Shown in pieces: positions 50,698 through 64,000 of a stretch of 64,000 nt of DNA. A program made the position numbers and the translations under genes. The stretch's first letter is position 1. Each line of letters opens with the position of its first letter. The notes under the pieces were generated by a model, which was not told the origin of the DNA, did not search any database, and worked only from the letters and a program-made list of their open reading frames with translations. The DNA comes from Antitrichia curtipendula (Eukaryota > Streptophyta > Bryopsida > Hypnales > Leucodontaceae): the NCBI GenBank assembly GCA_951230915.1, contig OX579639.1, forward strand, positions 15,190,001 through 15,254,000. The letters are read 5' to 3'.

Positions 50698-53600
50698 ATG
50701 GCGGAGAAGCTGTTGGATTTCAGCCAGCCTTTTGATGTCGGGCTTCTTGATGCGACTGTGGCAGCATTTTATGGCACCGGTTCCAAAGACGAGGTAATGT
50801 ATTTATATTGGTTAAAGAGGTTTGAACATTCGCGTGATTCCTCGGGTTCTGTGGTCGTGACTGTTGAGGCTATTTGGGAGGAGCAATAATCATAGCGTAT
50901 GATCGTCTCTTTCATGTTTTTTCGATCTCTGGTGCTGATCGTGTGAGGGGCATGAGCAGTCTGGATTACTTTATTTTCGTCTGGAGTTTGTGCCCTAGAA
51001 GCTTGGACCCTGGAATAAATGTTTTTTTGATCTATCCTCGAAATTATCGCCTGGTTCTTGAATCACCCGTCGTTTGGGAGTTTAGAACAATTTCTGACGT
51101 GCATTTTGCATTGAGTGACGATGCGTACATTGCTCGGCGTCGCTTCATTAGTTTCTGCGTTAATGCACATCGTTTAAATCGTTTCAGGAGCAATGCTTGC
51201 AGATGTCCGGTGTGAGCTCCTCTATGACAAGCCCTTGCCTTGGAGGGTGCCGTCGTTATCGTCGGGTCAAGATCAAATTTTAATTCAGGACCTGCTTGAA
51301 TTGTCGTTAGTGGGTCGGGGGAGACTGGGAGTGTATCCTAGCTCTCTGGATGCACGAGTGATGGACTGGTGGTAATCCGTAGTGGTCAAGAGCATCGTAC
51401 TGTGTTATCCGGAGCACAGGTGGTTTCCTGATTCATCAGTACAAGGTTCTCTTGTCCTTGCCCTAGCATTTTCAACATACACTGAGGTTTCAAAATCCAG
51501 CCTATGAGAACAGTGGTGGTTTAGGTACATCTTTTGTTGTATCGGGCTCTAGTTGTCATCCTGTAGATGTCATGCGTTTGGTCGGACTTGGAAAACAAGT
51601 TACGGTGCATCGCGTTCGGATTGAACCAAATTGTCTTTAAGACTTACAGCTTCAGGTTGTGCTCCTTCTATCATGTTCAAGCGATTCACGCGTGATTTCG
51701 GACCTCGGGATGATTGAATCGCACTTTAGCACATCCTTGACGATACCGTGCTCATACTCCCCAGTTACTGTTGAGTGAAGCTTACCGGATAAACGACGGT
51801 CATGCATGTTAATGTAGCAAACGTGCCGAATAGAATTCAGCTATATAACTGTGTCGAAGGGCTTTGGCAGCGTGGAAGCAGTTGATTGACTTATCTCACT
51901 TCAATGCAGAGAGCTGCTGCTGAAAGGGTGTTGAGGCAGTTGCAAGAGCATCCGGATACATGGACCCGAGTGGTGACAATCCTGCAGAATTCTACAGTTG
52001 CAAATTCCAAGTTTTATGCACTTCAGGTAAGGTGTCACCACAGATGTACGTAACTGAACTTTATATGAGCGCTAGTAATGCTGTAGATTACTGACATTTT
52101 TTGGTTAGAGTCAGGGAAAGGTCTCATAGAAATCTAGTTATAAGTCGGTTGGCTTCTACCTTATCCAGAAACGACGATTCTGTGCTCCTATCTTTGTGAT
52201 GAAGGTGCTGGAGGGAGTCATTAAGTATCGATGGAATGCGCTTCCTGTGGAGCAGCGTGACGGCATCAAGAACTATATATCAGACCTTATTGTGCAGGTT
52301 CATTGGTTAAAGCGTGACTTTTACATGTGATCTCAGTGTCGGTTTGTTCGCTTATATTTTTGCGTTAATGACTCGCTCCTTAACGTCCTTATTCACTTCA
52401 TTTTCCTTTCTGATATTTATCCGTTTGCGTCATGTGGGTTTACAACACCTTTCTGCGGGGTTTTCTGTATCCTTACTGAAGTTCTCTTTCGATGCAGCTT
52501 TCGAGCAACGAAGCGTCATTTCGGGCCGAAAGGCTGTATGTGAACAAGTTAAACATCATTCTTGTTCAGGTATGGTTGCACTTCGATGCAGTTGCAAGCA
52601 AGTACATCTTGCTTTGTTTAGTTTGTTGTATCTGGCATGATATTGATGTAGTTTAACGGAGGATTTCACGAGTTGTCATCATTAGTGGTGGTCTTTTGAT
52701 CGTTTTAGATATATGTGTACATTTCACAGATGCCTTTGAGCGCAACTTTCGGGGATGGATTTTCATCATGATATTGCCGGTTTTAGGATTGATAGGCTCT
52801 AAGATTATCATATCTCTTACGTACCGGTGGGCGTAGGCTTGACTCTTATTGGTGCAATTCTGGCATTCACAAGGATAAACGTGGATGTGGTACAGGTTTT
52901 AAAGCACGAATGGCCTGCTCGATGGCCCAGCTTTATACCAGATCTCGTCTTAGCTGCAAAACATAGTGAAACACTCTGTGAAAACTGCATGGTCATATTG
53001 AAGGTAGGGTTATGGTGTTATTCTTGAACGTCTTGCTTTAGCTGAATTAATTAGTTGTTTTCATTCGGGTGTCGGTGTAATTCGATATCTAAAAGCGTCT
53101 GACTCGGAATGGCATAATGCAGCTGCTCAGTGAGGAAGTTTTTGATTTCTCTCGAGGAGAGTTGACTCAAAGTAAGATCAAAGAACTGAAAAATTCCTTA
53201 AACAGGTACGTTTTTCTTCATGGCTACTGCGTGGGAAGAAGGGGCTTCGTTTGTTGTATGTATCTTAGGAGAGTTGCCTTTGATTGTTTGGAGGGCTTCA
53301 ATGTTCAGTGTGCACCAGTTGGGACCGTCTGAAGACCCTGGCATATCCATGCGTGATTTCCCTGCTAGTCGCCAAAATTGTGTACTGACATGTTGCATCT
53401 GTGGGATCGTCCAACAGTGAATTCCAGCTCATCCATGAGTTATGCCAATATGTTCTGTCAATGTCACAACGGCCTGAACTTATCCGAGCAACACTGGCGA
53501 CTCTGCATGCTTTTTTGTCATGGATTCCCCTTGGTTATATATTCGAATCAACGTTGGTAAGTGCTTTGTTCGCGGAAATCGACGAGTGGTCTTGAGACAT

Positions 53601-56600
53601 TGAACTAGTATTACTTGACGCTTGGGTTGCTGAGTACTTTTTATTTGTTCAAAGCAACGATCATGGCATACCTTTGCACTCGAGTATCCTGTAGACTGTT
53701 GCAGAACTCATGCTGGTAACCATTTTGCAGTGCCTGCAATATTCGTGCTTTTCTTCATCATTACTGCTTTATGTGATTTTCATTATTTGATTTCCAACCG
53801 TTTATGTTCGTTTGCCTGACTTTCAGCTCGAGACATTACTGAAGCTATTTCCTGTTGCTGGCTATCGTAACTTGACCCTACAATGTTTGTCTGAGGTGAG
53901 TGTTGTCACTTTACTCCTGAATATTTTCTTCTCCAGCTTTTGGTTGGCGCTTGCTGTGTTTCTGGAACAAGATGTAATGATTGTGCTCGCCCATACAGTG
54001 CTGGGTAATCATGGACTGAGAAAACCAAGAATTGTGCAGGTGGCTGTTCTTAGTTGTGGAGATTACTACGATGCCCAATTTGTGAAACTTTACACCATTT
54101 TCATGGTGCAGCTTCAGGTACATATTTTTTGGAGAATTTTTAGTTTATGTAGGATACTTTTGACGGACAGGTACTGCGAAGGATGTTACATTTTGAAATT
54201 TTTATGACGAAGGCATCACTCATACTACTGCTTCTGATATCTAATGTGATTCCGCAGCTATGGGTATGCTATGGCTTTATTTCGTCATGATCTCGAACAA
54301 GTATGTTTGCATAACTGTGGACGTGTCCATTTATATTCCTAAAAGATCGTTTTGCTTTGAAATTTTTGCAGATTATTCTACCGCCAGGCACCAACGTTCC
54401 AGAGGCTTATGGAAGTGGGTCAGATGAGGATCAGGTACCCTGTTTTTTAGGCTTTCGCAATTAGAGGGATTGTGGATGTTGTCGAGAACTTCTGAATGGG
54501 TTTGTACTTGACTGACCCTTCCAATTCGTTATTGGGCTTTTTTATTGTCCTGTAGCTCTGAGCACCCACAATTGAGAAAGAGTGGCTTGGCTAGCATTTT
54601 TTACCTCTGTTATTCTGCTAGTAATGAGCTCAGAACGGGCATAGATTCTGGAATATGCTGCAATTTTGTGAACACTTCCCTTTGGATTGGTATTTCTTCC
54701 AGAGTTCTGAGGATTTCCACCTTCTGTTTGCAGGTGTTTATCCAGAATCTGGCAATGTTCTTCACTGCATTTTTCAAGGTATCCCATTCTTCCAGTTCTG
54801 TTTCGATTTGCTTCACCTGTACACGATCATTCTGTGACCGTTTACTTTTAGGCTTTTTGCTGCATATGAGGCTTCAAGATTTGAGTATTTTTCTGCATTA
54901 TAGGGCTTAGGTTTTCAGGGGTTATTTGGACGGGGAGTTCGGGTACTTGTTCTGTGGTGTGCTCTAATCTTGTGAGACACTGGGGGATTGCAGTCACACA
55001 TTGGCGTGCTGGAGAAGACACCGGAGAATCAAACAGCTCTACTGATGGGCCTGGAATATTTGATCGGTATTTCATACGTTGACGATACGGAGGTTTTTAA
55101 GGTATGCATGGCTGCAATGTTCATGAACTCTTTGAGAGAGATTTTCTGGTGGTTTCTTCTTTTAGTTACCTGATTTTTGATTCTTGGATCTGAAATTACA
55201 AAATATGGGTGAGCTGCGTACTGGCAATCAGAGTTATAGAACTGGACTTGCCCGTCAATACCAGATTATAGAAAGCTTACTGTCGTTTCGTATGGATGGC
55301 AGATGTTATGATTGTGATTTTAGAACTCCTCCTTGGCCCCAGAGTTGTCAGCTTTGGAATAGGATTTCAACTATTATAGTTTTTTCTATCGTGGGATGAC
55401 AATGGTTGGTCAAGATAAATGTTGCTCTCCCAGTGCTGGCAGAGTATTGCTGTTAACAATGGAATGTTTGTGTTGCAATCATGTAGGTTTGCCTCGATTA
55501 CTGGAATTCACTCGTGTGTGACCTCTTTCAGTCAGAGTGCAACATGGAAAGTCCCGCTTCCCCTATTCCCTTGGGGCTCCAGGTAATTCTGATTTCTTTC
55601 ATACCAGTCCGTATACTGATTTGCACCAGCCTGCTATTTTGCTTATAAACTTGATAGTCGTTTTGAGGGTTGTAATTTTTGGTCAAAGACAACCGTATTG
55701 TGGCCCCACGACGTTGAGAACAACCACCCTCTAGGATGAAAATCTCCGTGCACTCTATTCGACGCCGGAATTACGAAGTTGGCACAAGCGCAGCTGCCAG
55801 TTTCACGCTAACATACAATCCAGCAGCAAACCTGGCATAACTCTGCTAATTGCCCATTTCCAGAATGCACCCAGATTAGATCATACAGGACCGTTGTATA
55901 ATTCCTTTCACTCATTGTTAGCTGTGGGTGCTGCTTATTTTCTCTTGACGATATGTGTCATGCAACCGAAGATGATGTTAAGATGTTTTGTTGTTGAATG
56001 CATCACAGGTAGGAGGAATGTTGAATGGGATGGGGGCGCAGCTTTCCCATCGTAAGCAGTTGTACGCAGGGCCTTTATCGAAGTTGCGGTTGCTAATGAT
56101 CAGTCGCATGGCTAAACCAGAGGAAGTTTTGATAGTAGAAGACGAGAATGGCAACATTGTACGTGAGACTATGAAGGATAACGACGTTCTTGTCCAGTAT
56201 AAGGTACCGCATTTCTGCCTCCTTGTCGCCCTCTCCTGGAGGACCTCCAATGTCTTCCCTCACGCTTTGCGAGATCCATGTGCACGATAGGGTCATATGT
56301 GAACACCAGTGTCCAGCGATGCTCTCGATTTGCTAGGTGTCTTTTGTCTGGTGATGTGACGAACGGTGTTGCTAAAGTCGGTGTCAAGTATAGGGGCTTC
56401 CGGTAGCTCGAGGGCCTTTCTTCAAGAACGTTGCATGAGCGCTTTGCCGTTTTTCTGACTCATGGCGTTGTGATGATCCAGATTATGAGGGAGACACTGA
56501 TTTATTTGTCCCATTTGGACCACGAAGATACGGAGCAGCAGGTAATTTCAGTTCCATATCGTCGTGGATCGAGCATTGTAGGCGTTTCTGAAGTAAACTG

Positions 56601-59600
56601 GTTCCTTTATTCTGCATATGTGGCTTAAGGACGGCGTCGATTGTTGTTTTCGGAGTCCTCGTCAACGTGCTCGTGTGGAGCCTTGTGCAGATGCTGAAGA
56701 AGCTAAACAAGCAATTAAACGGTGAGGAATGGGCTTGGAACAATCTCAACACACTCTGCTGGGCTATTGGCTCCATATCGGGTTCCATGGTCGAAGACCA
56801 GGTAACTATTTCATCGCTTGGTTGTCAATAGTGTCATGTCAGGCGGGCACGACGGTGTCATCTTACAGCCTGTGCAATTCCATGTGTCAATGCCATGCTC
56901 GACAGGTGACTTCCTATCTGTGTTAGTTTTGCTTGACCTGAGATTTCCTGTGTTATTCTATGAGTCTTCTATGTACGTTCTCCTCGTGTCCTTGTCGTTT
57001 ATTCATCTGAGCGTTTGGGGCGGTCATGGTAGCCTACTTCGTTCCACTTGTTCTGGCAGTTTCTGATGTGTTGGTGTTGTTATTGGGAGGAGCAGGAAAA
57101 TCGATTCCTTGTGACAGTGATTCGCGATCTGCTTAATCTATGTGAAATCACGAAGGGCAAGGACAATAAGGCGGTGATTGCCAGCAACATTATGTACGTC
57201 CTTCCCCTTGGAGTTTTTTAGTGCGGGTTGGTTCTGGCACATAATGTGTAGCAATGTCACTTTCTTTACTGCTTTTCACCATTTTCGAAGGGTAATCGCT
57301 TCAACTGATTCCAAGGCTTGTCAAGTGCTAGTAATATACAAATACCATATGCCGATCTAGGAAGAAGTCGGGGTTGTAAATTGATCCAGAGAGTGCACAA
57401 CGTCTGTTTTTCAAATTCTTGTGAACGTACTGCTGTAGTCATTCGATATGTCCAATTTTTCTGGTTAAGACGACCTTGCTTGCACGTTTTCAGGTATGTA
57501 GTGGGCCAGTATCCTCGTTTTTTGCGAGCTCATTGGAAGTTTTTGAAGACGGTTGTGAACAAGCTGTTTGAGTTCATGCACGAAACTCATCCTGGTGTTC
57601 AGGTACGATAGCTTACCTTTCAGTTAGGGTCTCCATCAGAGATCTGTCACCTCTCGATTTTGTTCTATGTTTTGGAGTGGGATTCTTGTTGTTGTTGATG
57701 ACCTCATTTGTTCAGAATATTTGACTAGACATTTGGACAGCGAAATCCTGTTCTTTATGTGGGCTCACATGTTTGTTGCAATGGTCGGTCAGGATATGGC
57801 CTGCGACACATTTCTGAAGATAGTTCAGAAATGTAAAAGGAAGTTCGTTATTCTTCAGGTACGTACCTCATTTAAAGGCTGTGTATGTGGTGGAGTTTGC
57901 AGATCTTACTGTTCTCTGAATCCGTTTGTCTTCTGTGAAGGTGGATACCCAGGAGGACATCTCTTTCCGACTCGTTCGTCTTCTGTTTCTGACTGTAGCT
58001 GCTTGTGTTGCATTTCAGGTGGGAGAGACCGAGCCTTTTGTATGTGAGCTCCTGAAGGGTTTGCCAACAACTATTTTGGATCTGGAGGCTCATCAAATTC
58101 ATACATTCTACGAAGCGGTATGTCCATTTCGTTTGTTTGAGTTTGTTTTGTTTGGTCACGTGTAGACTGTTTGAATGGGCATAACGTCGAAGCTGAGGAT
58201 TCAGGAGACGTGTCTCGCAATAACCGTGAGTCTGATTACAGGTTGGATTCATGATTCAAGCCGAATCAGATCCTCAAAGGCGGGATGAGTATCTGCAAAA
58301 GCTTATGGAGCTTCCAAATCAGGTTGGCTATTGCTAGATTGTTTGGGCAGCGGGATGTAATTTCGCACATGCCGGGTTTGTATGTTGTGTAGGCAGTGAA
58401 GGGATTCATGACTGTTGGCCTTCAGAAGTTCTTTGTTGCTGAAGTCACATCTAGGTCAGACCCATTTTCTGTCTCCGAAGCAGTACTGCTTTTACTGGAT
58501 TCCTGTCATTCCCGGGAAATCCGGTTGAGAGTCGGAAAGTAATCCAGTTCCTTATCATGTAGCTGATCAAGCTGTGCGCTTCGTGCAGAGATGGGTCGAA
58601 ATCATCAGTCAAGCTCGTCAAAGTGTGGAGTACTTGAAAGCACTAGATGTTGTACGAGCTGTCCTCAACATTCTGCAGGTGTGTATCCTGTAGTCTTGGA
58701 AGTGGCAGCCGATGTGGCCAGTGTGATTAGATTCGGGAAGCACTGTTGATGGAGGTTTGTCGCGAAACCTCTGCATGAGGCGACTGACTGCTTTGACTAG
58801 TGAGTTATTGACCCTGTCATGTCGTGGGGTTGTTTGCAGTTGAATACTAGCGTTGCCAGCTCCCTTGGTCAAGCTTTCCTAGCTCAAATATCAACGGTGT
58901 ACCTGGATATGTTGAATGTCTATAGGTACGTGACTGCAGCTTCCAGAGCCAGGGTTTTGGCAAAAATTTTATTTGCAGTTTGCTGGATGGCGCAACCGTT
59001 GGGTGTTTGTGACCGTGATCTGTGTACATAGAATTAGAGATTTGTATGTTCGAAGACTTCCGTAACAATTTTTTTTGTTCCCATGACCGCAGAATGTACA
59101 GTGAGCTGATATCAAGCAGCATTGCTGAGGGAGGACCGTATGCATCCAGGACTTCATTTGTGAAGCTGCTGAGGTAGGATTTTTTGTTGCTGCATGTCGG
59201 TCTGCCGAACTCTTTCGTAAAACAGACGTGCACTTGCCTTCTCATTCTACGGATGTTTCTGCACCGTGCGTTTAGAAGGCTTCGGACTAGGTCGAAGTTT
59301 AGGAAGCTGGTCCTTTTTGAAACTGATTCGTATGGCCTCTCTGCAGGTCGGTGAAGCGTGAAACCCTGAAATTGATCGAAACGTTTGTGGATAAAGCCGA
59401 CGACGCGGAACTGATCGCGAAGAATTTCGTCCCAGCTATGACGGATCCCATTCTGGGTGACTATGCCCGCAACGTGTCTGACGCTCGTGAATCGGAGGTG
59501 TTATCTCTGTTTGCAACTATCATCAACAAGTGCGTATCACAGCCTTGTCTCTATTTGTGGATTTTATCTGTGCGCGGACTTCTTCTTTCGTTAGTTCCCC

Positions 59601-61662
59601 TGATTTTTGAGCAAAGATTTTGTCGCTTTCTGGAAACGAACAATCACTGTCTGTTACGTTGATTGGTGAGAGGCGGCAATATGCCGGTGGGCGGTTCTTT
59701 CAAGGAAGTTCTGTAACAGCGTGAGATCAGCGTATTGAGTTTTTCAAGTGACTGTTTGCAGGTTAAAGAGCGCCATGATGGATGACGTTCCCCGAATCTT
59801 CGAGGCTGTTTTTGCATGCACTCTCGATGTATGTGAACGCAGCAAGCTCATACTGACCCCGACGTCTTCAATGTGGTGACCGTTTGTTGCGTCTTTGGTC
59901 GTGGAGGTTTGGTGGAGTATGAAACCGTGGTTTTACTGGATCTGAAGCTAACAGCAGACTCTGTGGTTTTGCAGATGATTACTAAGAACTTTGAGGACTA
60001 TCCAGAGCATCGTCTGAAGTTTTTCTCGTTGTTGCGGGCGATTGCCAGCCACTGTTTCCGTGCTCTTTTCAGTCTGTCCAGCCAAGTAAGTGAACAGTGA
60101 GGCTTTTCATGTTTGCAGCGGTGACCTTTTTATGGAGGCAGCATCGGTAGTTGATTTGTCATTCCACCTCTTTTTAGGAGTTCTCGGCATGTGGATCTGA
60201 TATTGTGTGGCATTTTCCAGCAACTGAAACTGGTGATGGACTCCATAATCTGGGCGTTCCGTCACACCGAGCGCAATGTTGCAGAGACTGGCCTGAATTT
60301 GCTCCTGGAAATGCTGACCAACTTCCAAGTAATCCCTTCCCTTCTTTTCTCTGTTACTAGTAGACCCACCATTCGTCTTGTGAGTTTCGTATTGACGCAC
60401 CGATCAATATTTTCGTGGTTCTGATCCAGTGCTCAATAGAATTCTGCGCTGGGTTAAGTCATTCCTCTGTCCAACCTTACTCATCTTGTTTTTTTTGCGT
60501 CCTTCACCATCCTGATGGTAGTTTGAATGTATCCCGCTCACCTGTCTTTGTGCTTGGTGGTTTTTGTTACAGGCGTCCGAATTCTGCAACCAGTTCCATC
60601 AGACGTATTTTCTGACCATTGAGCAAGAAATATTTGCAGTTTTGACCGACACTTTTCACAAGCCAGGATTCAAATTGCATGTGCTGATCCTTCAACACTT
60701 GTTCTGCCTGGTGGGATTTTGCCTCCTACTCCTGGCTAGTGTGGTTTTTGGATCATCTCTTTGTATATTTGCAGTGACTCGGCTGTTGTGCACTTCTAAT
60801 AGTTCATTTTGTCTTTCAGGTCGATTCGGGGGCCCTGACGCTACCGCTGTGGGATGCAGCCACCTTGGGTCCAACAGCCTTTCCCAACAATATGGAGTTC
60901 GTTCGAGACTACTCCATCAAGCTTTTGGGAACGTCATTCCCCAATATGACTCCTCTCGAGGCATGCCACTTCGTTTTCTTCCATTGCATTTTGTCTCCGA
61001 CACATGTTGATAGTCTATCTTGTTCGAGTGCGGTGTCTTCGATCCTTGGGCCTGCGAACGAGTGATGGCATTTTACATGCTTGCTTCCTGTGTACAAGTT
61101 TGCGGAGCCCGTGTTGATCCTTGTTTTGAGGTGCTGTTGCAAAGACACGCAGGGTTTTTGTGAGACTGGCCTGCACGGCGACATGTGGTTTGTTGACGGG
61201 TCTTTTATGTTTGCGAGAAGCTTCCTCATTTTGGGTCATGGTCGATGTGTGTGCAGGTGACGACGTTTGTGAATGGCCTCTTTGATACCCGAGGCGAGTT
61301 GGGAGCATTCAAGAACCAACTCCGCGACTTCTTGATTCAGTCCAAGGAGTTTTCAGCTCAGGTAGGGAACGTTCTGAAAGTCTTTGTGACGGTTCCCGGC
61401 TGGGATGGCTGCGAGTGTTCGGGTTAAGTCTGAGAATATTATCGACGGTTGCCAATTCTTTCCAGGACTGTTGTGTTTTCTGATTGTGGAATGGCTGTTG
61501 TGAATGAGGATCACTCATGCTGGAGATTACTGTGTGCAGGATAACAAGGACCTGTATGCTGAGGAAGCTGCTGCGCAGAGAGAGGCAGAAAGGAGGCGAA
61601 TGCTGAGCATCCCTGGGTTGATAGCTCCAGTTGAACTCCAGGATGACATGACCGACCAATAG
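50698..61662 (+). CDS. XPO1: Exportin-1 (CRM1), nuclear export receptor
   Basis: 32 exons, 1072 aa: 50698-50793, 51910-52026, 52205-52297, 52498-52569, 52896-53003, 53123-53205, 53418-53556, 53827-53895, 54040-54117, 54372-54434, 54734-54778, 54994-55101, 55487-55582, 56009-56203, 56482-56541, 56691-56801, 57096-57193, 57494-57602, 57793-57858, 58019-58117, 58242-58322, 58589-58678, 58840-58925, 59093-59173, 59347-59529, 59762-59828, 59975-60085, 60221-60328, 60573-60710, 60820-60960, 61257-61361, 61540-61662. It carries cargo with leucine-rich export signals through nuclear pores together with Ran-GTP. The length matches the family (about 1071-1075 aa). Visible: the N-terminal importin-beta-like repeats, the XPO1 domain ([23 protein letters not shown]), an acidic loop ([18 protein letters not shown]), the cargo-groove helix with the leptomycin-reactive cysteine ([17 protein letters not shown]527), and the CRM1 C-terminal domain ending in [14 protein letters not shown]. 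Introns are GT-AG except intron 30, whose donor reads GAG|GCATGC. Start at the only ATG giving the conserved N-terminus. Confidence 0.95.
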
Positions 61663-62799
61663 GCACACATCTGTCGATGACCTCGAGACTTCAGATTCAA
61701 TTTCTTGTTCACCTTCCCGTTCGAAACAGCGATGCAGCATGTGCCAGCTTCGACCTCTTCTAGTGTTGGTGTGGAGTTGCGCCGTGGCTTTTGAGGACGG
61801 TTTGGGCCTGGCTGGCTTGTGTGATCTCAGGACTCGACTAGAGCATGGTGACATGTCCAGAAGTGGAGGATGATCCTGGCCAGGTTGAAGGTATCAGTGT
61901 GACACTAGGGCGGAGGAGGGCACGGAGACCATGTGTTGGTTTGGAGTGTCATGCTCTGCGTCGGGAGAGAAGTGTAGAGATCGGAGTCGGAGGATTCATA
62001 TGCTACTCGTGATGCCTCTGAGGGATGTTTTATGGGTGGGCATTGGTTCTGGTTCAGGCAAGTTATCCTGAACATAACGCGTCGTGCACTTCCATATCAT
62101 CTGAGTTCTCAGTGGTTGAAGTAGAGCTCATTCTCGTGTGTTTACCGTAGCTGGCAAACTAAAGATGCTCTGAACCTTTTTTGTGTGCAGTTAGATCCTT
62201 CCTATCCGTGTGAGTCCCTTTTTTTGTGCTAACTTTACTAATCTTTTCCCGAGCTATTGCCTGAATGCTGGGAACGGTGAGCAATTTTCTTCATCGACGT
62301 ACAGTAGGTGTTTAATTAGTCTAGGTTCGAAGGAAATAGGTAGAGCATTGGGGTTTTGCTTGTGAGGAGTCTTTTTCTCTGGAAATGTCTCACTCAATCG
62401 CTCAGCTTAATGTTCCATATCTGTAATTCAATATCAGTATGATGTCCTTAGTTTTTTCAAATCCTTCCTATTATCAAGAGTTTTATTTTGAGGCTGTACT
62501 ATATCTGGCTTGAAGTTAGGGGCTTCATATTGTTTGGATATGGAGTCAATTTCCTGAGCTTTGGATGGTCAGATTTCGGTTTATGGCGTGTTGATTTCGG
62601 TTTATGACATGGCCTGGAAGAGAAGGTGGAAGTGCTCAATGCAGCTCTCGATCCAATTCCCCACTCCATGAAACCTCCCCAATTCCAGCATTCTTCATGT
62701 CTTTTCCGTCTGGAGTGGAATGTGGTGGTTACATGAGCAGTGAAAATGGGTGTCAATTAACCCTTCAAAAACCATGCAACCATTTGTGAGAATTTGTGA
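61663..62799. other. 3' flank of exportin-1, no gene seen
   Basis: Balanced composition to about 62150 suggests the 3' untranslated region. The minus-strand 181-codon frame at 61309-61854 overlaps the last two exons antisense and is a shadow. A short tandem (GATTTCGGTTTATG twice) sits near 62570-62610. Confidence 0.45.
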
Positions 62800-62957
62800 G
62801 AATGGTGATGAACTTAATTTGGGTCCTTGAAGAACATTTTCTGCATGGGAATTTTACAAATTCAATGGGACAAATTTAGAATGGTGATGAAGTTAGTTAG
62901 GAGCCTTCAAGAACGTTTTTTGGGCATGGGAATTATGCGTCCAATGGGATAAATACA
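62800..62957. repeat. Diverged two-copy tandem repeat, 79-bp period
   Basis: Copies 62800-62878 and 62879-62957 share GAATGGTGATGAA, then CCTT(G/C)AAGAAC, then GCATGGGAATT and CAATGGGA(C/T)AAAT. Identity is about 75-80 percent by eye. Function unknown. Confidence 0.75.
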
Positions 62958-64000
62958 ATTTGGATGTGAAACCTTGGAGCTAGAGAGTTTTATACAACTC
63001 CAGTCCAAAAATATATACACCATGATGGTAAAAGATCTAATGTGTAAGTTATGAGTGTGCCATTGAGAATGTTCAAAGTGTGGAAGAGGACTCTGATGAC
63101 AATGATATAGAAGAAATTCAATTATCTATATCATATTTGGTTGCTATTTTCAGTGTATTTGCTAAATGAGACCAAAAGGTTATTGAATTTTACTTGAATC
63201 TTGTTTTTCACTTTTGTTTTCATTACATTTTCTAATCCTTTTGCCAAATTTTCAAGATCGACAGTGCTCCGGAAGTGAATAAGTTCAACTTCCATATACC
63301 GTAAGCAATTATTATAAGGTATAGTGGTCACTTCTTGTAATTGTTAAAACACACATGTACAACTTGAACCTTCATGTTTTCTTCAAGTGATTAAAATTAA
63401 GATTTCCATTTACTATAAATCTTTCTTATAAAAACTCAAATTCTCCTAATATTTTGAAGTCCACATCCTAACAATCTGTTACCACTTACATGTTAGTGTG
63501 AAGCCACTTTTGAGTGCATAGGCATAGTGACACAACTCAAAAAATTCAGATTTTAGTGTGAAACTATGCACCATGACAAAAAAAAATTCAATGAAAATTT
63601 TAACCCCACCCCACCCCCTCTTATAATTATGGGAGCAAACAATCAGTATGGGATAATCTGATATTGTTGTATCCGTATCTTGTTGTACACATCTGTACAT
63701 GGTTGTATTGTATGCATATGCGTATTGTATTTCGTATGTACGTATGATGGCTAATTGATTTTTCTTGTGCAGGGGTGGAATTTTTTTAAAATGAATCGAA
63801 TGGCTCCTGATTTTTGTGGTTTGTGTGTGGTGGGGGACACATACAACTGTATTGCCTCTTTTCATTGGATTGTGAGTCCCTTTGTACTAATTTCAGTCAA
63901 TATTCTTTCTACCAAGACCCCTTGAGGCTACAACCACTTACTTCTTCCTGTCCTATCTTTTCATTAATGAAATTGTCTAAATCAAATAGACCTATTATGT
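62958..64000. other. No gene seen; AT-rich end of window
   Basis: No frame with a recognisable domain. The 128-codon minus-strand frame at 63479-63865 has low-complexity composition and no family signal. Confidence 0.45.

Noticed and set aside
58392..58455. Possible extra exon between exportin exons 21 and 22 (acceptor TTGTGTAG, donor CTAG|GTCAGA)
   Set aside because: About 64 bases would shift the frame and insert residues absent from this highly conserved part of the family.
61309..61854. 181-codon minus-strand frame
   Set aside because: It is antisense to the last two exportin exons, which are fixed by conservation, so it is a shadow.

Overview
This is a window of a plant nuclear genome. 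Two large house-keeping genes are split into more than 30 short exons by GT-AG introns of roughly 70-1100 bp. A plant-type secreted beta-1,3-glucanase with an X8 domain and a plant-specific C2HC zinc-finger protein are also present, and the spacers are AT-rich and full of plant-type transposon debris (Stowaway-like ends, a copia-type gag fossil, foldback elements). The compact introns and the somewhat diverged protein sequences suggest a streptophyte and perhaps a non-flowering land plant. That placement is inference; I cannot name the species.

Layout. 0-5.5 kb: satellite-like repeats and a small pseudogene. 5.6-12.7 kb: an array of 15 units in two sizes (about 350 and 470 bp). The units carry splice-like borders around a short exon-like cassette and run into a decayed gene end. 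12.7-22 kb: AT-rich repeats holding a ~650-codon minus-strand reading frame destroyed by 16 nonsense codons but no frameshift, a 169-bp direct repeat, a ~1 kb foldback, a 413-bp MITE-like element and a perfect 43-bp hairpin. 22.4-24.7 kb: the C2HC zinc-finger gene (minus). 24.7-30.4 kb: repeats, a copia gag remnant and a three-level nested element. 31.3-34.1 kb: GH17/X8 glucanase (plus, 4 exons, 509 aa). 34.9-46.1 kb: DNA polymerase alpha catalytic subunit (minus, 34 exons, 1572 aa). 46.1-50.7 kb: spacer with two E2F-type sites close to the polymerase gene, plus degenerate repeats. 50.7-61.7 kb: exportin-1 (XPO1/CRM1; plus, 32 exons, 1072 aa). 61.7-64 kb: AT-rich flank.

All exon boundaries were read by hand from splice signals, reading phase and family conservation. 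Exon lengths close in phase across the whole of the three large genes, which is strong internal support. The glucanase and polymerase genes are convergent, and the polymerase and exportin genes are divergent. The three genes act in separate processes (cell wall, DNA replication, nuclear export), so the cluster looks incidental. I saw no tRNA, rRNA or CRISPR features.
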